A stretch of DNA of 64,000 bases from an uncultured Flavobacteriaceae bacterium (GCA_905479065.1 CAJQLB010000002.1:62001-126000); one strand, 5' to 3'; counted from the first letter of the stretch, positions 26,520-36,791 are shown. The notes: generated by a model from the sequence alone, not told the origin. Numbers and translations: made by a program.

Positions 26520-27587
26520 ATGACGATAAATCAAAAACGTGTCTTCGCTTTTAGTATCATTCCTCAGTATATCATTGTAAAATGGCTAGCAAATTATCCT
26601 GAATTCATTGAATCCTATTACACAGGGTATCTTTACCAATGGATATCTCAATTATTGCATTTTATATTTGGTTTTGTGCCCTTTTCTTTTGGAGATGTAT
26701 TGTATACTATTGCAGGTGTCTACCTTGTAAGATGGATTTATTTAAATAGAAAAAAAATGATTCACAGCACCATGGATTGGGTGTTAGATGTGCTAATCTT
26801 CATCTCACTACTCTACTTCACATTTCACTTATTCTGGGGTTTGAATTACTACCGGATGCCATTACATGACACGTTACAAATAGAGCATACTTATTCAACA
26901 AAATCTTTAGAAAATTTAACTAAAAGATTAATCAAAAAAGCAAATAATATTCACAATACTATATCGGTCAGTGATACTTCAAAAATTGTAATTCCATACT
27001 CAAAATCAACACTATTAACAATCTCTGAGGATGAGTTTAAAAATTTAAAAAAAATAAATAACCAATTTACTTTAACGTATCCAAGTGTAAAACTATCTTT
27101 ATTCAGTCTTCCATTAACCTACATGGGATTTAGCGGTTATTTAAATCCTTTTACAAATGAAGCTCAAATTGATCACCTGATACCATTACATAAATATCCA
27201 ACTACAATATTTCATGAAAAGGCACATCAACTGGGGTATGCAGCAGAAAACGAAGCTAATTTTATAGGAAGTTTAGCTGCAATTAACAGTGATGATATCT
27301 ATTTTAAATATTCCGGATACTTATTTGCTTTGCGTCATTGCTTAAATGAAATGTTTAAACGAGATAAAGATGTTTACCAAGCGTTATTAAAAAAAATCAA
27401 TTTGGGAATTTTAAAAAATTTTCAAGAATCTCATGATTTCTGGAAATCATATCAAAATATTCTAGAACCACTATTCAAAGCATCATACAACAGTTATCTT
27501 AAAGTAAATAATCAAGAAAAAGGAATAGAAAGTTATAGTTATGCTGTTGCTCTGTTTGTTAACTATTTCGATAAAAAGTCATTGTAA
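26520..27587 (+). CDS. DUF3810 membrane-bound putative zinc metalloprotease
   Basis: Protein of 355 residues. The N-terminal third has three hydrophobic helices (around 40-55, 60-75, 85-110). The soluble part carries HEKAH at residues 232-236 followed by GYAAENEANFIG, which fits a zincin active site with a downstream Glu. This matches the DUF3810 family. Proteolysis is inferred from the motif; no substrate is known. It is transcribed away from pepD. About 75 bases separate it from the amidohydrolase pair. Confidence 0.82.
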   Translation: MTINQKRVFAFSIIPQYIIVKWLANYPEFIESYYTGYLYQWISQLLHFIFGFVPFSFGDVLYTIAGVYLVRWIYLNRKKMIHSTMDWVLDVLIFISLLYFTFHLFWGLNYYRMPLHDTLQIEHTYSTKSLENLTKRLIKKANNIHNTISVSDTSKIVIPYSKSTLLTISEDEFKNLKKINNQFTLTYPSVKLSLFSLPLTYMGFSGYLNPFTNEAQIDHLIPLHKYPTTIFHEKAHQLGYAAENEANFIGSLAAINSDDIYFKYSGYLFALRHCLNEMFKRDKDVYQALLKKINLGILKNFQESHDFWKSYQNILEPLFKASYNSYLKVNNQEKGIESYSYAVALFVNYFDKKSL

Positions 27588-27664
27588 AAGTTAAATAAAA
27601 CTTAATTAAAGGGTATAAAATTTAATTTTTCTAACTTACATTTTTAATTTTTTACAAATAAATT

Positions 27665-30640
27665 ATGATCAAAAGGTATCTATTTTTCGTGATGCTTGGC
27701 TACGCACTTAATTCGACAGCTCAAGAACATTTTCCAAAAAATGATGGAGTAAAATCAGAGAACACTAACTATACAGCATTTATAAATGCTAAGATATTTG
27801 TAACACCAACACAAGTAATTGACAACGGCACTTTACTGATCCACAAAGGAAAAGTAGTTGCCACAGGAACCTCAGTAAATATTCCTACGAATGCAGTCAT
27901 CATTGATGTTTCAGATAAACATATTTATCCCTCGTTTATAGATGTATATTCAGGTTTTGGTGTTGAAAAACCCAAGCGTCAAGGATTTGGTGGATTTGGC
28001 CGAGGCCAGTACGACCCCACTCGGGAAGGATTTTATTGGAATGACCATATTAGGCCAGAGCAAAATGCGGTAGACAATTTTAAATATGATGAAAAATCAG
28101 CCTCTGCATTACGAAAAGCAGGATTTGGTGTAGTGAACACACATTTGCAAGACGGTATCATGCGTGGATCAGGAGCATTAATTGCTCTCTCCAATAGTGG
28201 TAGTAATGCTGATCGTATTTTAGATAATAAATCAGCCGCTTACTTGTCCTTTACCAAAAGCGCAACATCATCTCAATCCTATCCAAGTTCCATAATGGGG
28301 ACTTTAGCCTTAATTAGACAGGTAAACCATGATGCGTCTTGGTACGCTCAAGGTGGAATAAACATTAATGATCGTTCATTAGAAGCTTTCAATAAAAATA
28401 AAAACTTAGTTCAAATTTTTATTGCGGGCAATAAGGCAAATGCTTTTAGAGCTGACCGTGTTGGTGATGAATTTGGAGTTCAGTATGTAATTGTAGGTGG
28501 TGGCGATGAATACGAGCGAATTCAGGATATTAAGGCGACGAATGCTACATATATTTTACCACTTAATTTCCCTAAAGCCTATGACGTCGAAGATACTTTC
28601 GCGGCAAGTGTATTAGAACTCTCTGTGATGCGCGAGTGGAATCAAAGACCATCAAATCCAAAAGTATTAGCTGATAATGATATAAAATTTGTTTTTACTA
28701 CAGAAGGTTTAAAATCACCAAGTATGTTAAAAATGAATGTGATTAAAGCGATTGAGTATGGCCTTGATAAGACGATAGCATTACAAGCTCTTACAACAAT
28801 TCCAGCACAAGTTTTAGGACAATCAAACACCATAGGTTCTTTAAAAAATGGAACGTATGCTAATTTTTTAATTACCTCAGGAGATATCTTCAATAAAACT
28901 ACAAAAATTCACGAAAATTGGGTGAAAGGAAATCAAGATATTATTCAGGACATGAGTATCAAAACTATCAATGGGGATTATTCGTTTGTAATGGCAGGAA
29001 AAACATATAATGTTTCTATTTCAGGACCCTCCATGAAACTCAAATCTGATGTTAAAAGTGACGGTAAGCAATTAGCTTCGAAAATCTCCTACAAAAATAA
29101 TTGGGTGAATTTAACTTTTACAAGCACCGACACAACGCAACAAGCATTTATGCGATTTACCTCGAGAGTAAATCAAAATGATAATTTAAGTGGTAAAGTT
29201 GTTGATCCCAATGGTAATACTGCTTATGTCAGTATGGTGAAATCAATCAATGATGGTAATTCTAAGTCAGGACAGACACCCAAACGTAGTGGTCAAAGTG
29301 AAAAAGTTAAATTAATGCCAATTACTTATCCTAATGGTGCTTATGGAGTAAATGAACTTCCAAGTCAAGAAACCATTTTATTCAAAAACGCCACAGTATG
29401 GACAAATGAGGTCGATGGTATACTTCAAAATACAGATGTACTAATTAAAAACGGTTTAATTTCGAAGATTGGGTCTAATCTTGTTGAAAAAAATGCCAAA
29501 ATTATTGATGCTTCAGGAAAACATCTAACTGCAGGTATTATTGATGAACATTCACACATAGCAGCTGCCAGTATCAATGAAGGTGGTCAAAACTCATCTG
29601 CTGAGGTAACTATTGAGGATGTCATTGATGCAGAGGATATCGATATATACAGAAACCTAGCAGGTGGGGTAACGTCCATTCAAATATTACATGGATCGGC
29701 AAATCCAATTGGAGGACGCTCTGCTATTATCAAATTAAAATGGGGTGAAACTGCAAAAAATCTAATCAATAAAAATGCTCCTAAATTTATCAAATTTGCA
29801 CTAGGTGAAAATGTCAAGCAATCACGATCTCAAAGTGGAACGCGGTTCCCAAGAACACGAATGGGAGTCGAACAATTATTTTTAGATTATTTCTCTCGGG
29901 CCAAAGAATATGAAACAAGAAAAAAAAGTGGACAACCATACCGTTATGACATAGAAATGGAAACCCTTGTTGAAATTATGAATGGTGAGCGTTTTATCAG
30001 CTGTCATTCTTATGTGCAATCAGAGATCAACATGATGATGAAAGTTGCTGAAAAATTTAATTTTAAAATGAACACCTTTACGCACATACTAGAAGGTTAT
30101 AAAGTAGCCGATATCATGAAAGAACACGGCGTTGGCGCTTCCACTTTTAGCGATTGGTGGGCTTACAAATTTGAGGTAAATGATGCCATCCCCTACAATG
30201 CTGCCATTATGCACAACGTCGGTATTACTACAGCAATTAACAGTGATGATGGTGAAATGTCGAGACGTCTCAATCAAGAAGCTGCAAAAGCAATGAAGTA
30301 TGGCGATATCAATGAAGAAGACGCTTGGAAAATGGTGACTCTCAATCCAGCAAAGTTACTACACATTGATAATCGTGTAGGAAGTATCAAAGAGGGTAAA
30401 GATGCAGATGTCGTTCTATGGAATGGCCATCCCCTCTCTGTCTATTCAAAAGCTGAAAGAACAATGATTGAAGGTGCAACCTATTTTAATCATGTTAAAG
30501 ACAAGCAGATGCGCTTAAAAATCAAGAAAGAGCGCCAAGAATTAATGACAATGATGTTACAAGAGAAAAATAGAGGGATGAAAACTCAACCAATAAAAGT
30601 AACAGATAAGCAACAACTTCATTGTGATTCAATGGACTAA
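27665..30640 (+). CDS. Exported double-module amidohydrolase
   Basis: Secreted protein of 991 residues with signal peptide (ending NSTAQ) and two amidohydrolase-like modules. The second module (about 575-985) has a complete metal site: His629 and His631 (IIDEHSHIAAA), His781 (FISCHSY), His807 (FTHILEG) and Asp861 (NSDDGEMSRR). The first (about 35-430) has the fold's flanking motifs (IYPSFIDVYSGFG, LQALTTIPAQVLG), but the HxH position reads VYS, so it looks non-catalytic. The family includes imidazolonepropionase-like and dipeptidase-like enzymes; substrate unknown. A single-module relative follows after 12 bases. Confidence 0.88.
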   Translation: MIKRYLFFVMLGYALNSTAQEHFPKNDGVKSENTNYTAFINAKIFVTPTQVIDNGTLLIHKGKVVATGTSVNIPTNAVIIDVSDKHIYPSFIDVYSGFGVEKPKRQGFGGFGRGQYDPTREGFYWNDHIRPEQNAVDNFKYDEKSASALRKAGFGVVNTHLQDGIMRGSGALIALSNSGSNADRILDNKSAAYLSFTKSATSSQSYPSSIMGTLALIRQVNHDASWYAQGGININDRSLEAFNKNKNLVQIFIAGNKANAFRADRVGDEFGVQYVIVGGGDEYERIQDIKATNATYILPLNFPKAYDVEDTFAASVLELSVMREWNQRPSNPKVLADNDIKFVFTTEGLKSPSMLKMNVIKAIEYGLDKTIALQALTTIPAQVLGQSNTIGSLKNGTYANFLITSGDIFNKTTKIHENWVKGNQDIIQDMSIKTINGDYSFVMAGKTYNVSISGPSMKLKSDVKSDGKQLASKISYKNNWVNLTFTSTDTTQQAFMRFTSRVNQNDNLSGKVVDPNGNTAYVSMVKSINDGNSKSGQTPKRSGQSEKVKLMPITYPNGAYGVNELPSQETILFKNATVWTNEVDGILQNTDVLIKNGLISKIGSNLVEKNAKIIDASGKHLTAGIIDEHSHIAAASINEGGQNSSAEVTIEDVIDAEDIDIYRNLAGGVTSIQILHGSANPIGGRSAIIKLKWGETAKNLINKNAPKFIKFALGENVKQSRSQSGTRFPRTRMGVEQLFLDYFSRAKEYETRKKSGQPYRYDIEMETLVEIMNGERFISCHSYVQSEINMMMKVAEKFNFKMNTFTHILEGYKVADIMKEHGVGASTFSDWWAYKFEVNDAIPYNAAIMHNVGITTAINSDDGEMSRRLNQEAAKAMKYGDINEEDAWKMVTLNPAKLLHIDNRVGSIKEGKDADVVLWNGHPLSVYSKAERTMIEGATYFNHVKDKQMRLKIKKERQELMTMMLQEKNRGMKTQPIKVTDKQQLHCDSMD

Positions 30641-30652
30641 AAACAAAATAAT

Positions 30653-31948
30653 ATGAGAAAAATAAATTTTATAACTTCAGCTTTATTGCTTTGTTGTCTT
30701 TGTTCATTTTCGCAGCAAACACCTGCAAAAAAGCAATCGGAGAGTATTACGATTACGGGAGCTACAATTCATATAGGTGACGGAACTATCATTGATAATG
30801 GCATTGTTATTTTTGAGAATGGAAAGATTCAAGCTGTAGCCGATGCAACAACTTCAAAAATAGCTTTAAAAGGTAAAATTATTGATGCCTCAGGAAAACA
30901 TATTTATCCTGGTTTTATTGGTGCGAATACGAATTTAGGACTCGTTGAAGTCGATGCTGTTAACGCTAGTAACGATCAACGCGAAATGGGGAGTATGATT
31001 CCTCACGTACGCAGTTTAGTCGCTTACAATGCAGAATCTAAAGTAGTCGAATCCATGCGACCAAATGGAATTTTAATAGCACAAGTCTCACCTAATGGTG
31101 GAAGGTTTTCAGGAACCTCATCAATTATGCAGCTAGATGCTTGGAATTGGCAAGATGCAGCCATCAAAAAAGATGATGGAATTTATCTAAATTGGCCAAA
31201 TAGTTTTTCCAGAGGTCGCTGGTGGTTGGGTGAGCCAAGAGGTTTAAAACCTAACCGGAATTATTCAAAACAAGTTAATGATATCATGACTTTTGTAATT
31301 GAAAGTAAGGCATATCTCAACGGAAGCAGAACTAACCTAAATATTCCTTTTGAAGCTCTTGAAGGTCTTTTTGATGGCTCTCAAAAGTTATATGTTAATG
31401 TTAATGATGAAAAAGGCATAACAGATGCTGTAAACTTTGCGATACAAAACGGAATAAAAATGGTCGTAGTTGGTGGATATCAGGCTCATACTGTAAGTGG
31501 TCTACTTAAAAGCAATAATATACCTGTTTTGATTGATCACACACACAGTTTACCGGCAACGTCAGACCACGACTATGATTTACCTTATAAAAATCCAAAA
31601 TTGTTGGCTGATGCCGGAGTCTTAGTTGGCATTCATACAGGCAATAATTCTAACTTTCAAACACGAAATTTACCTTTTTATGCAGGGCAAGTAGTTGGTC
31701 AAGGAATGAGTAAAGAAGATGCCTTAAAATTAATTACGTTAAATGTGGCACAGATTCTGGGTGTGGATACCATGTTGGGATCTATTGAAGTGGGGAAATC
31801 TGCAACTTTATTTGTCAGTAAAGGTGACGCATTAGATATGCGAGGTAATCAATTAACGCATGCCTTTATTGACGGCCGAGAAATCAGTTTAGAAACTCAC
31901 CAAACTGAGCTATGGCGGCGGTACAGTCAAAAATATCAACAAGATTAG
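30653..31948 (+). CDS. Exported amidohydrolase-fold protein lacking metal ligands
   Basis: Signal-peptide protein of 431 residues (cleavage near CSFSQQ). It has the amidohydrolase framework: N-terminal beta-sandwich IHIGDGTIIDNG, IYPGFIGANTNLG at the HxH position, and a C-terminal LITLNVAQILGVD and LGSIEVGKSATLFV. The ligands are missing: ANTN replaces HxH and HTGNNSNF stands where an Asp is expected. It aligns in plan with the first module of the upstream 991-residue protein. The two are co-transcribed (12-base gap). It may be a partner or scaffold rather than an enzyme. Confidence 0.85.
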   Translation: MRKINFITSALLLCCLCSFSQQTPAKKQSESITITGATIHIGDGTIIDNGIVIFENGKIQAVADATTSKIALKGKIIDASGKHIYPGFIGANTNLGLVEVDAVNASNDQREMGSMIPHVRSLVAYNAESKVVESMRPNGILIAQVSPNGGRFSGTSSIMQLDAWNWQDAAIKKDDGIYLNWPNSFSRGRWWLGEPRGLKPNRNYSKQVNDIMTFVIESKAYLNGSRTNLNIPFEALEGLFDGSQKLYVNVNDEKGITDAVNFAIQNGIKMVVVGGYQAHTVSGLLKSNNIPVLIDHTHSLPATSDHDYDLPYKNPKLLADAGVLVGIHTGNNSNFQTRNLPFYAGQVVGQGMSKEDALKLITLNVAQILGVDTMLGSIEVGKSATLFVSKGDALDMRGNQLTHAFIDGREISLETHQTELWRRYSQKYQQD

Positions 31949-32058
31949 GTGATTATATGTTTTTACAAAAGTAACTTGTAATCCTCGATTTTTAAGAGGC
32001 CAAATAAAAGTATCAAGTGACATAACAAAAGATACAATTGTTAATTAATTTCACCTTC

Positions 32059-32856
32059 ATGACAAAGAAGATTTCAAGTGTTCAAAATCAATTGATAAAA
32101 AATCTTTATCAATTAAAAGAAAAGTCAAAACATCGAAAAAACTTTAAGAAGTTTTTAATTGAAGGACAACGCGAAATTGAGTTAGCTACAAAAGGTGGTT
32201 ATGAATTAGAAACTCTTCTTTTTTCTCGAGATTTATTAAGTAAATCACAAATTGACACTCCAGAAACCACATGTAAAGAGATAATTGAAATATCAAAAGA
32301 TGTTTATCAAAAATTAGCGTACCGTGATACGACGGAGGGAGTTCTCGCAGTCGCCAAAACAAAATCTCACAAATTAGATGATCTTCGTGTAACATCAAAA
32401 AACCCTTTAATTCTTGTTGCTGAAGCTCCAGAAAAACCAGGTAATATTGGTGCACTATTGAGAACAGCAGATGCGGCGAGTGTCGATGCTGTAATTATTG
32501 CAAATCCAAAAACTGATTTATATAATCCAAACATTATTCGTTCAAGTGTTGGATGTGTGTTTACAAACCAAATTGCAACAGGCTCAACGGAAGATATCAT
32601 CGATTATTTAAAAGCTCAAAATATAAATATTTATTGTGCATCTTTAGATGGATCAGTGAATTATCACACCCAAGATTATTCTCAATCTACTGCTATTATT
32701 GTTGGTACAGAAGCCTCTGGTTTAAGCATTGATTGGCTGAAAAACTCAAGTCAAAACATCATTATTCCAATGGAAGGCGAGATTGACTCAATGAACGTTT
32801 CAGTAGCCGCTGGAATACTTATTTTTGAAGTAAAACGACAAAGACAATTTAACTAA
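32059..32856 (+). CDS. SpoU-family (TrmH-like) RNA 2'-O-ribose methyltransferase
   Basis: SAM-dependent methyltransferase of 265 residues acting on rRNA or tRNA. The N-terminal substrate-binding part (KFLIEGQREIELA) precedes the SPOUT knot with the three family motifs: EKPGNIGALLRTADA, VGTEASGLS and IPMEGEIDSMNVSVAAGI. The ATG at 32059 gives the usual start MTKKISSVQNQLIK; an in-frame TTG seven codons earlier is not favoured. The stop overlaps the ATG of the M48 gene by one base. The exact nucleotide target cannot be told. Confidence 0.92.
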   Translation: MTKKISSVQNQLIKNLYQLKEKSKHRKNFKKFLIEGQREIELATKGGYELETLLFSRDLLSKSQIDTPETTCKEIIEISKDVYQKLAYRDTTEGVLAVAKTKSHKLDDLRVTSKNPLILVAEAPEKPGNIGALLRTADAASVDAVIIANPKTDLYNPNIIRSSVGCVFTNQIATGSTEDIIDYLKAQNINIYCASLDGSVNYHTQDYSQSTAIIVGTEASGLSIDWLKNSSQNIIIPMEGEIDSMNVSVAAGILIFEVKRQRQFN

Positions 32857-34088
32857 TGACAAGTACGATACTCTTTTATATTATCATCGGAATTATTTTT
32901 ATTAATTTTATTAGTGATAAAGTTTTAGGCGCATTAAATGCAAAACACTTTAATGACACCCTACCTACAGAATTAGAGGATGTCTACGACAAGAAAGAGT
33001 ATGAAAAATCTCAATCATATAAAGCCACTAATTATAAATTTTCAAATATTACGTCAATCTTTTCTTTAATATTGACATTAGCGTTCTTCTATTTTGATGG
33101 TTTTGAATATGTTGATAATATCGCAAGAAGTTACAGTTCAAATAATACAATTATTGCACTTATTTTTTTCGGAATAATTATGTTAGGTAGCGATCTTCTG
33201 ACCACCCCTTTTTCTTATTACAAAACTTTTGTGATTGAGGAAAATTTCGGATTTAACAAAACAAGCATGAACACTTTTATTCTGGATAAAATTAAAGGGT
33301 GGCTGATGCTTATTATTGTAGGAGCTGGAATCTTGTCTCTAATACTTTGGTTTTATGAAGTAACTGGAACTAACTTTTGGCTCTACACTTGGGCATTGGT
33401 AACCATATTTTCTGTGTTCATGAATATGTTTTACTCAAAACTTGTCGTGCCTCTTTTTAATAAACAAGTTCCACTAGAGTGTGGTGATTTACGAGATAAA
33501 ATTGCCGCTTACGCAGCAACCGTTGGTTTTAAACTCAATAAAATATTTGTTATTGATGGCTCCAAGAGGAGCACTAAGGCAAATGCATATTTTTCAGGGT
33601 TTGGAAGTGAAAAACGCGTAACGCTTTACGACACTTTGATTAAAGATTTGGATGAAGAGGAAATCGTGGCAGTCTTAGCCCATGAAATTGGTCATTACAA
33701 GCGCAAACATATTATATTTAATCTGTTAGCATCTATTTCCCTCACTGGATTTACACTTTACATTCTATCAATTCTAGTGTCAAATCCACTGTTATCAAAT
33801 GCTTTAGGTGTTGAAATTGCTAGTTTTCATATTGGTTTAATTGCCTTTGGTTTGCTCTATAGTCCGATCAGTGAAATAACTAGTTTAATAATGAATATTC
33901 TCTCTCGAAAATTTGAGTACCAAGCAGATAACTACGCAAAAAATACGTACGCTAGTGAACCTCTTATTAGCTCACTTAAAAAACTCTCAAAAAATAGTTT
34001 AAGTAATTTGACACCTCACCCTGCGTACGTTTTTATGCATTACTCACACCCAACTTTACAAGAAAGAATTAAGAATTTGAGGTCGTAA
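32856..34088 (+). CDS. M48 family metalloprotease (Ste24/CAAX protease type)
   Basis: Membrane zinc protease of 410 residues. Five or more hydrophobic segments surround the active-site HEIGH at residues 276-280 (VLAHEIGHYKRKH); the third ligand lies in SRKFEYQADNYA. The upstream SKRSTKANAYFSGFG block and the N-terminal TPFSYYKTFVIEENFGFN segment are characteristic of the Ste24 (CAAX prenyl protease 1) branch rather than HtpX. In bacteria this group is thought to take part in membrane protein quality control; no prenylated substrate is implied. It overlaps the methyltransferase gene by one base. Confidence 0.93.
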   Translation: MTSTILFYIIIGIIFINFISDKVLGALNAKHFNDTLPTELEDVYDKKEYEKSQSYKATNYKFSNITSIFSLILTLAFFYFDGFEYVDNIARSYSSNNTIIALIFFGIIMLGSDLLTTPFSYYKTFVIEENFGFNKTSMNTFILDKIKGWLMLIIVGAGILSLILWFYEVTGTNFWLYTWALVTIFSVFMNMFYSKLVVPLFNKQVPLECGDLRDKIAAYAATVGFKLNKIFVIDGSKRSTKANAYFSGFGSEKRVTLYDTLIKDLDEEEIVAVLAHEIGHYKRKHIIFNLLASISLTGFTLYILSILVSNPLLSNALGVEIASFHIGLIAFGLLYSPISEITSLIMNILSRKFEYQADNYAKNTYASEPLISSLKKLSKNSLSNLTPHPAYVFMHYSHPTLQERIKNLRS

Positions 34089-34122
34089 AAGAAAAGACTA
34101 TCTTAGACTCTTTATTTTTTAA

Positions 34123-35526
34123 ATGAGCAACATACACATTGAAAGAAAACCATGGTACAAACGCATTCCACATGCAGTCACCATGCTATTTGGAATTATC
34201 ATATTAGTTACCGTTCTAACTCACATACTCCCTGCTGGAACGTATGAACGTATTTTAATTGATGGTAGAAAAATTGTAGTTCCAAATTCCTACACTACCA
34301 TTGAGTCTACACCGATAGGAATATTAAATATGTTCAGGGCTATTCCTTTGGGATTTAAATCTGCTGCCGAAATTATTTTTATTGTACTCGCAGGAGCTAT
34401 CATGTTTGGCTTTATGGAACAATCAAAAGCAGTAGAAAATTCTGTAGGAACACTCGTTAACAAATTAGGTCTCAAAAATAAAAATGCAATCATTATAATA
34501 ATGACTTTTATTTATGGTTTGTTAGGTGTCGCTGTAGGCTATGAAAACAACATCGCCATGGTGCCAATTGCCGCAGTATTAAGCTTGGCTCTGGGAGGAG
34601 ATTTAATTCTAGCTGCAGGAATTTCAGTGGGTGCTATGACCATCGGTTTTGGTCTCTCTCCTATTAACCCTTACACTGTAGGCACTGGTCATAAAATTGC
34701 TGAATTACCAATGTTCTCTGGTGCATTCCTGAGGAGTATTCTCTGTTTAATTTCACTAAGCATTATGGCCTATTATAATGTTAGATATTTTAATAAAATA
34801 GTAAAACACCCTGAAAAAAGTTTAGGTAAAGGTTTAGACATCAGTAATTTATCACTGTCAAGGCCTATAGAAAATTACAAGATATCAATTAATAATTGGA
34901 TGATTATCTCCATTTTTATTATCGGATTACTCGTTATTCTGTACGGCGTTTTTAATTTAGGTTGGTACCTCAATGAGTTATCTGCAGTATTCTTAATGAT
35001 AGCAGTTTTGTGTGGTATCGTATCTAGAATGGACGCGACAACCATGAGTGAAACTGTTTTAAAAGCAGTCGCAATTGCAGCTCCGGGTGCTTTTATGGTT
35101 GGCTACGCAACCTCGATAAAAGTCCTTATGGAAATGGGCAATATTGGGGATACTATATCATATAACTTATCATTAATGTTAAAAGATTTACCATTATATG
35201 CCTCAGCAATTAGCATGTCTGTTTCACAAACAGTTATCAACTTTTTTATTCCATCCGGAAGTGGTCAAGCCTTAGCTACTTTGCCTGTAATGCTTCCTCT
35301 AGGGGAATCCCTAGGATTAACGCGACAAATAACAATATTAGCTTTTCAAATTGGTGATGGTTTATCAAATTTGATAAATCCTACCCTTGGAGGCTTGATT
35401 GCCATGTTGAGTATGTGTCGGGTTCCAATTGATAGATGGATTCGATTTATATTCCCAATATTAATATCATTATTTATCATTGCCGCAGCAACACTCATAA
35501 TTGCAGTAGCAATAAATTATAATTAG
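34123..35526 (+). CDS. YfcC-family inner-membrane transporter
   Basis: Polytopic carrier of 467 residues with about a dozen hydrophobic helices. The N-terminus KRIPHAVTMLFGIIIL and the conserved GYENNIAMVPIAAVLSL, GFGLSPINPYTVGTGHKIA and FFIPSGSGQALATLPVM blocks match the YfcC group (DcuC/ion-transporter superfamily), annotated as putative basic amino acid or dicarboxylate transporters. The substrate is not known from sequence. An ArgE-like deacylase begins one base after its stop, which suggests uptake or exchange of an acylated amino acid or related compound that the deacylase processes. Confidence 0.88.
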   Translation: MSNIHIERKPWYKRIPHAVTMLFGIIILVTVLTHILPAGTYERILIDGRKIVVPNSYTTIESTPIGILNMFRAIPLGFKSAAEIIFIVLAGAIMFGFMEQSKAVENSVGTLVNKLGLKNKNAIIIIMTFIYGLLGVAVGYENNIAMVPIAAVLSLALGGDLILAAGISVGAMTIGFGLSPINPYTVGTGHKIAELPMFSGAFLRSILCLISLSIMAYYNVRYFNKIVKHPEKSLGKGLDISNLSLSRPIENYKISINNWMIISIFIIGLLVILYGVFNLGWYLNELSAVFLMIAVLCGIVSRMDATTMSETVLKAVAIAAPGAFMVGYATSIKVLMEMGNIGDTISYNLSLMLKDLPLYASAISMSVSQTVINFFIPSGSGQALATLPVMLPLGESLGLTRQITILAFQIGDGLSNLINPTLGGLIAMLSMCRVPIDRWIRFIFPILISLFIIAAATLIIAVAINYN

Positions 35527-35527
35527 T

Positions 35528-36694
35528 ATGACAGCAGAGAGTATTTTAGCAAAACTTGTGTCCTTTCCGGTGTTAGGGGGTCAAAGTAACCTGAGTATTA
35601 TTAATTATATCAAAGACTATATTGAATCATTTAATATTGTGACAACTCTTGTTTCAAATAAACAGGGCAACAAAGCATCATTGCATTGCAGAATTGGTCC
35701 AGCAATTGATGGTGGTGTTATTTTATCAGGACATACAGATGTAGTTCCGGTAAAAGGTCAGGAATGGTCAACGAATCCATTTGAGTTAATAGACAAAGGA
35801 GATGGTAAACTATATGGTAGAGGATCTTGCGATATGAAAGGTTTTATAGCTTGTTGCTTAGCATCCTTACCTGATATGGTGCAAGCAGACTTAAAAAAAC
35901 CTGTTTATTTTGCCTTTTCCTACGATGAAGAAATAGGGTGTTTAGCTGGTCATGAATTAGCACGGTCTATAAAAATTCATTATCGTGAAACCCCCAAATA
36001 TGCCATTATTGGTGAACCTTCTCTTATGCAACCAATCGTTGGTCAAAAAGGAATTTATATCCTAGAAACCTATGTAAATGGTTCTGCAGGCCATAGTAGT
36101 AGAATTAAAGAGGAAGTCAGTGCTATTCATGAGGCCATGAGGCTCATGCTATGGCTTGAAGAAAAAATGAATCGACTTATCGAAGAAGGACGAATTGACA
36201 ATCGTTTTCATCCAGCACATTCGTCAATTCACATTGGTTTGGTAAACGGAGGAATTGCTCCCAATGTCATTGCTGATAAAGCTCATTTTTTTTGGGACTT
36301 AAGGACTATTCCTATGGATAGGACAGAAACTATTCTTGAGGAATTTGAAACTTTTTGTAGACAACGTGAACAAGAGCTAAAAAGTAAATTTGAACATTTT
36401 AAAATTAAAACTGTTGAAAATCATCCTCCTGTTGTTCATCTTGACACAAAAGAAACAGATGACATTGTCGGTTTAATAAAACGAATTTCAGGAAATAGTT
36501 CGCTAAGCACAGTGGCCTATGGTGCTGAAGCAGGACAATTTGCAGCAGAAGGATTTCAAAGTGTTATTTGTGGACCGGGCTCTATCAAACAAGCTCACAG
36601 GGCGGATGAGTTCATTGATAAGAAAGAACTTCATAAGGGAGTACAAATGATACATAAATTAATCGCCGAATTAAGTTCTAATAATTTTAGGTAG
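35528..36694 (+). CDS. argE: Acetylornithine deacetylase (M20 family)
   Basis: Zinc-dependent amidohydrolase of 388 residues, classically removing acetate from N-acetylornithine. Metal and catalytic blocks are intact: LSGHTDVVPV, YGRGSCDMKG, SYDEEIGCLAG (Glu-Glu), IIGEPSLMQP, and GPGSIKQAHRADEFI near the end. The length suits ArgE. It is paired with a YfcC transporter (one-base gap) rather than other arginine genes, so a catabolic role on another N-acyl amino acid is possible. Confidence 0.88.
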   Translation: MTAESILAKLVSFPVLGGQSNLSIINYIKDYIESFNIVTTLVSNKQGNKASLHCRIGPAIDGGVILSGHTDVVPVKGQEWSTNPFELIDKGDGKLYGRGSCDMKGFIACCLASLPDMVQADLKKPVYFAFSYDEEIGCLAGHELARSIKIHYRETPKYAIIGEPSLMQPIVGQKGIYILETYVNGSAGHSSRIKEEVSAIHEAMRLMLWLEEKMNRLIEEGRIDNRFHPAHSSIHIGLVNGGIAPNVIADKAHFFWDLRTIPMDRTETILEEFETFCRQREQELKSKFEHFKIKTVENHPPVVHLDTKETDDIVGLIKRISGNSSLSTVAYGAEAGQFAAEGFQSVICGPGSIKQAHRADEFIDKKELHKGVQMIHKLIAELSSNNFR

Positions 36695-36791
36695 AGAGTC
36701 CTTTTATGACACCAAATAAGAGCGCTTAAACTACCAAAATTAAAAGCATAAATACATTGCTCATTTCTATTCTTTATGGTATTTTTAGTCT

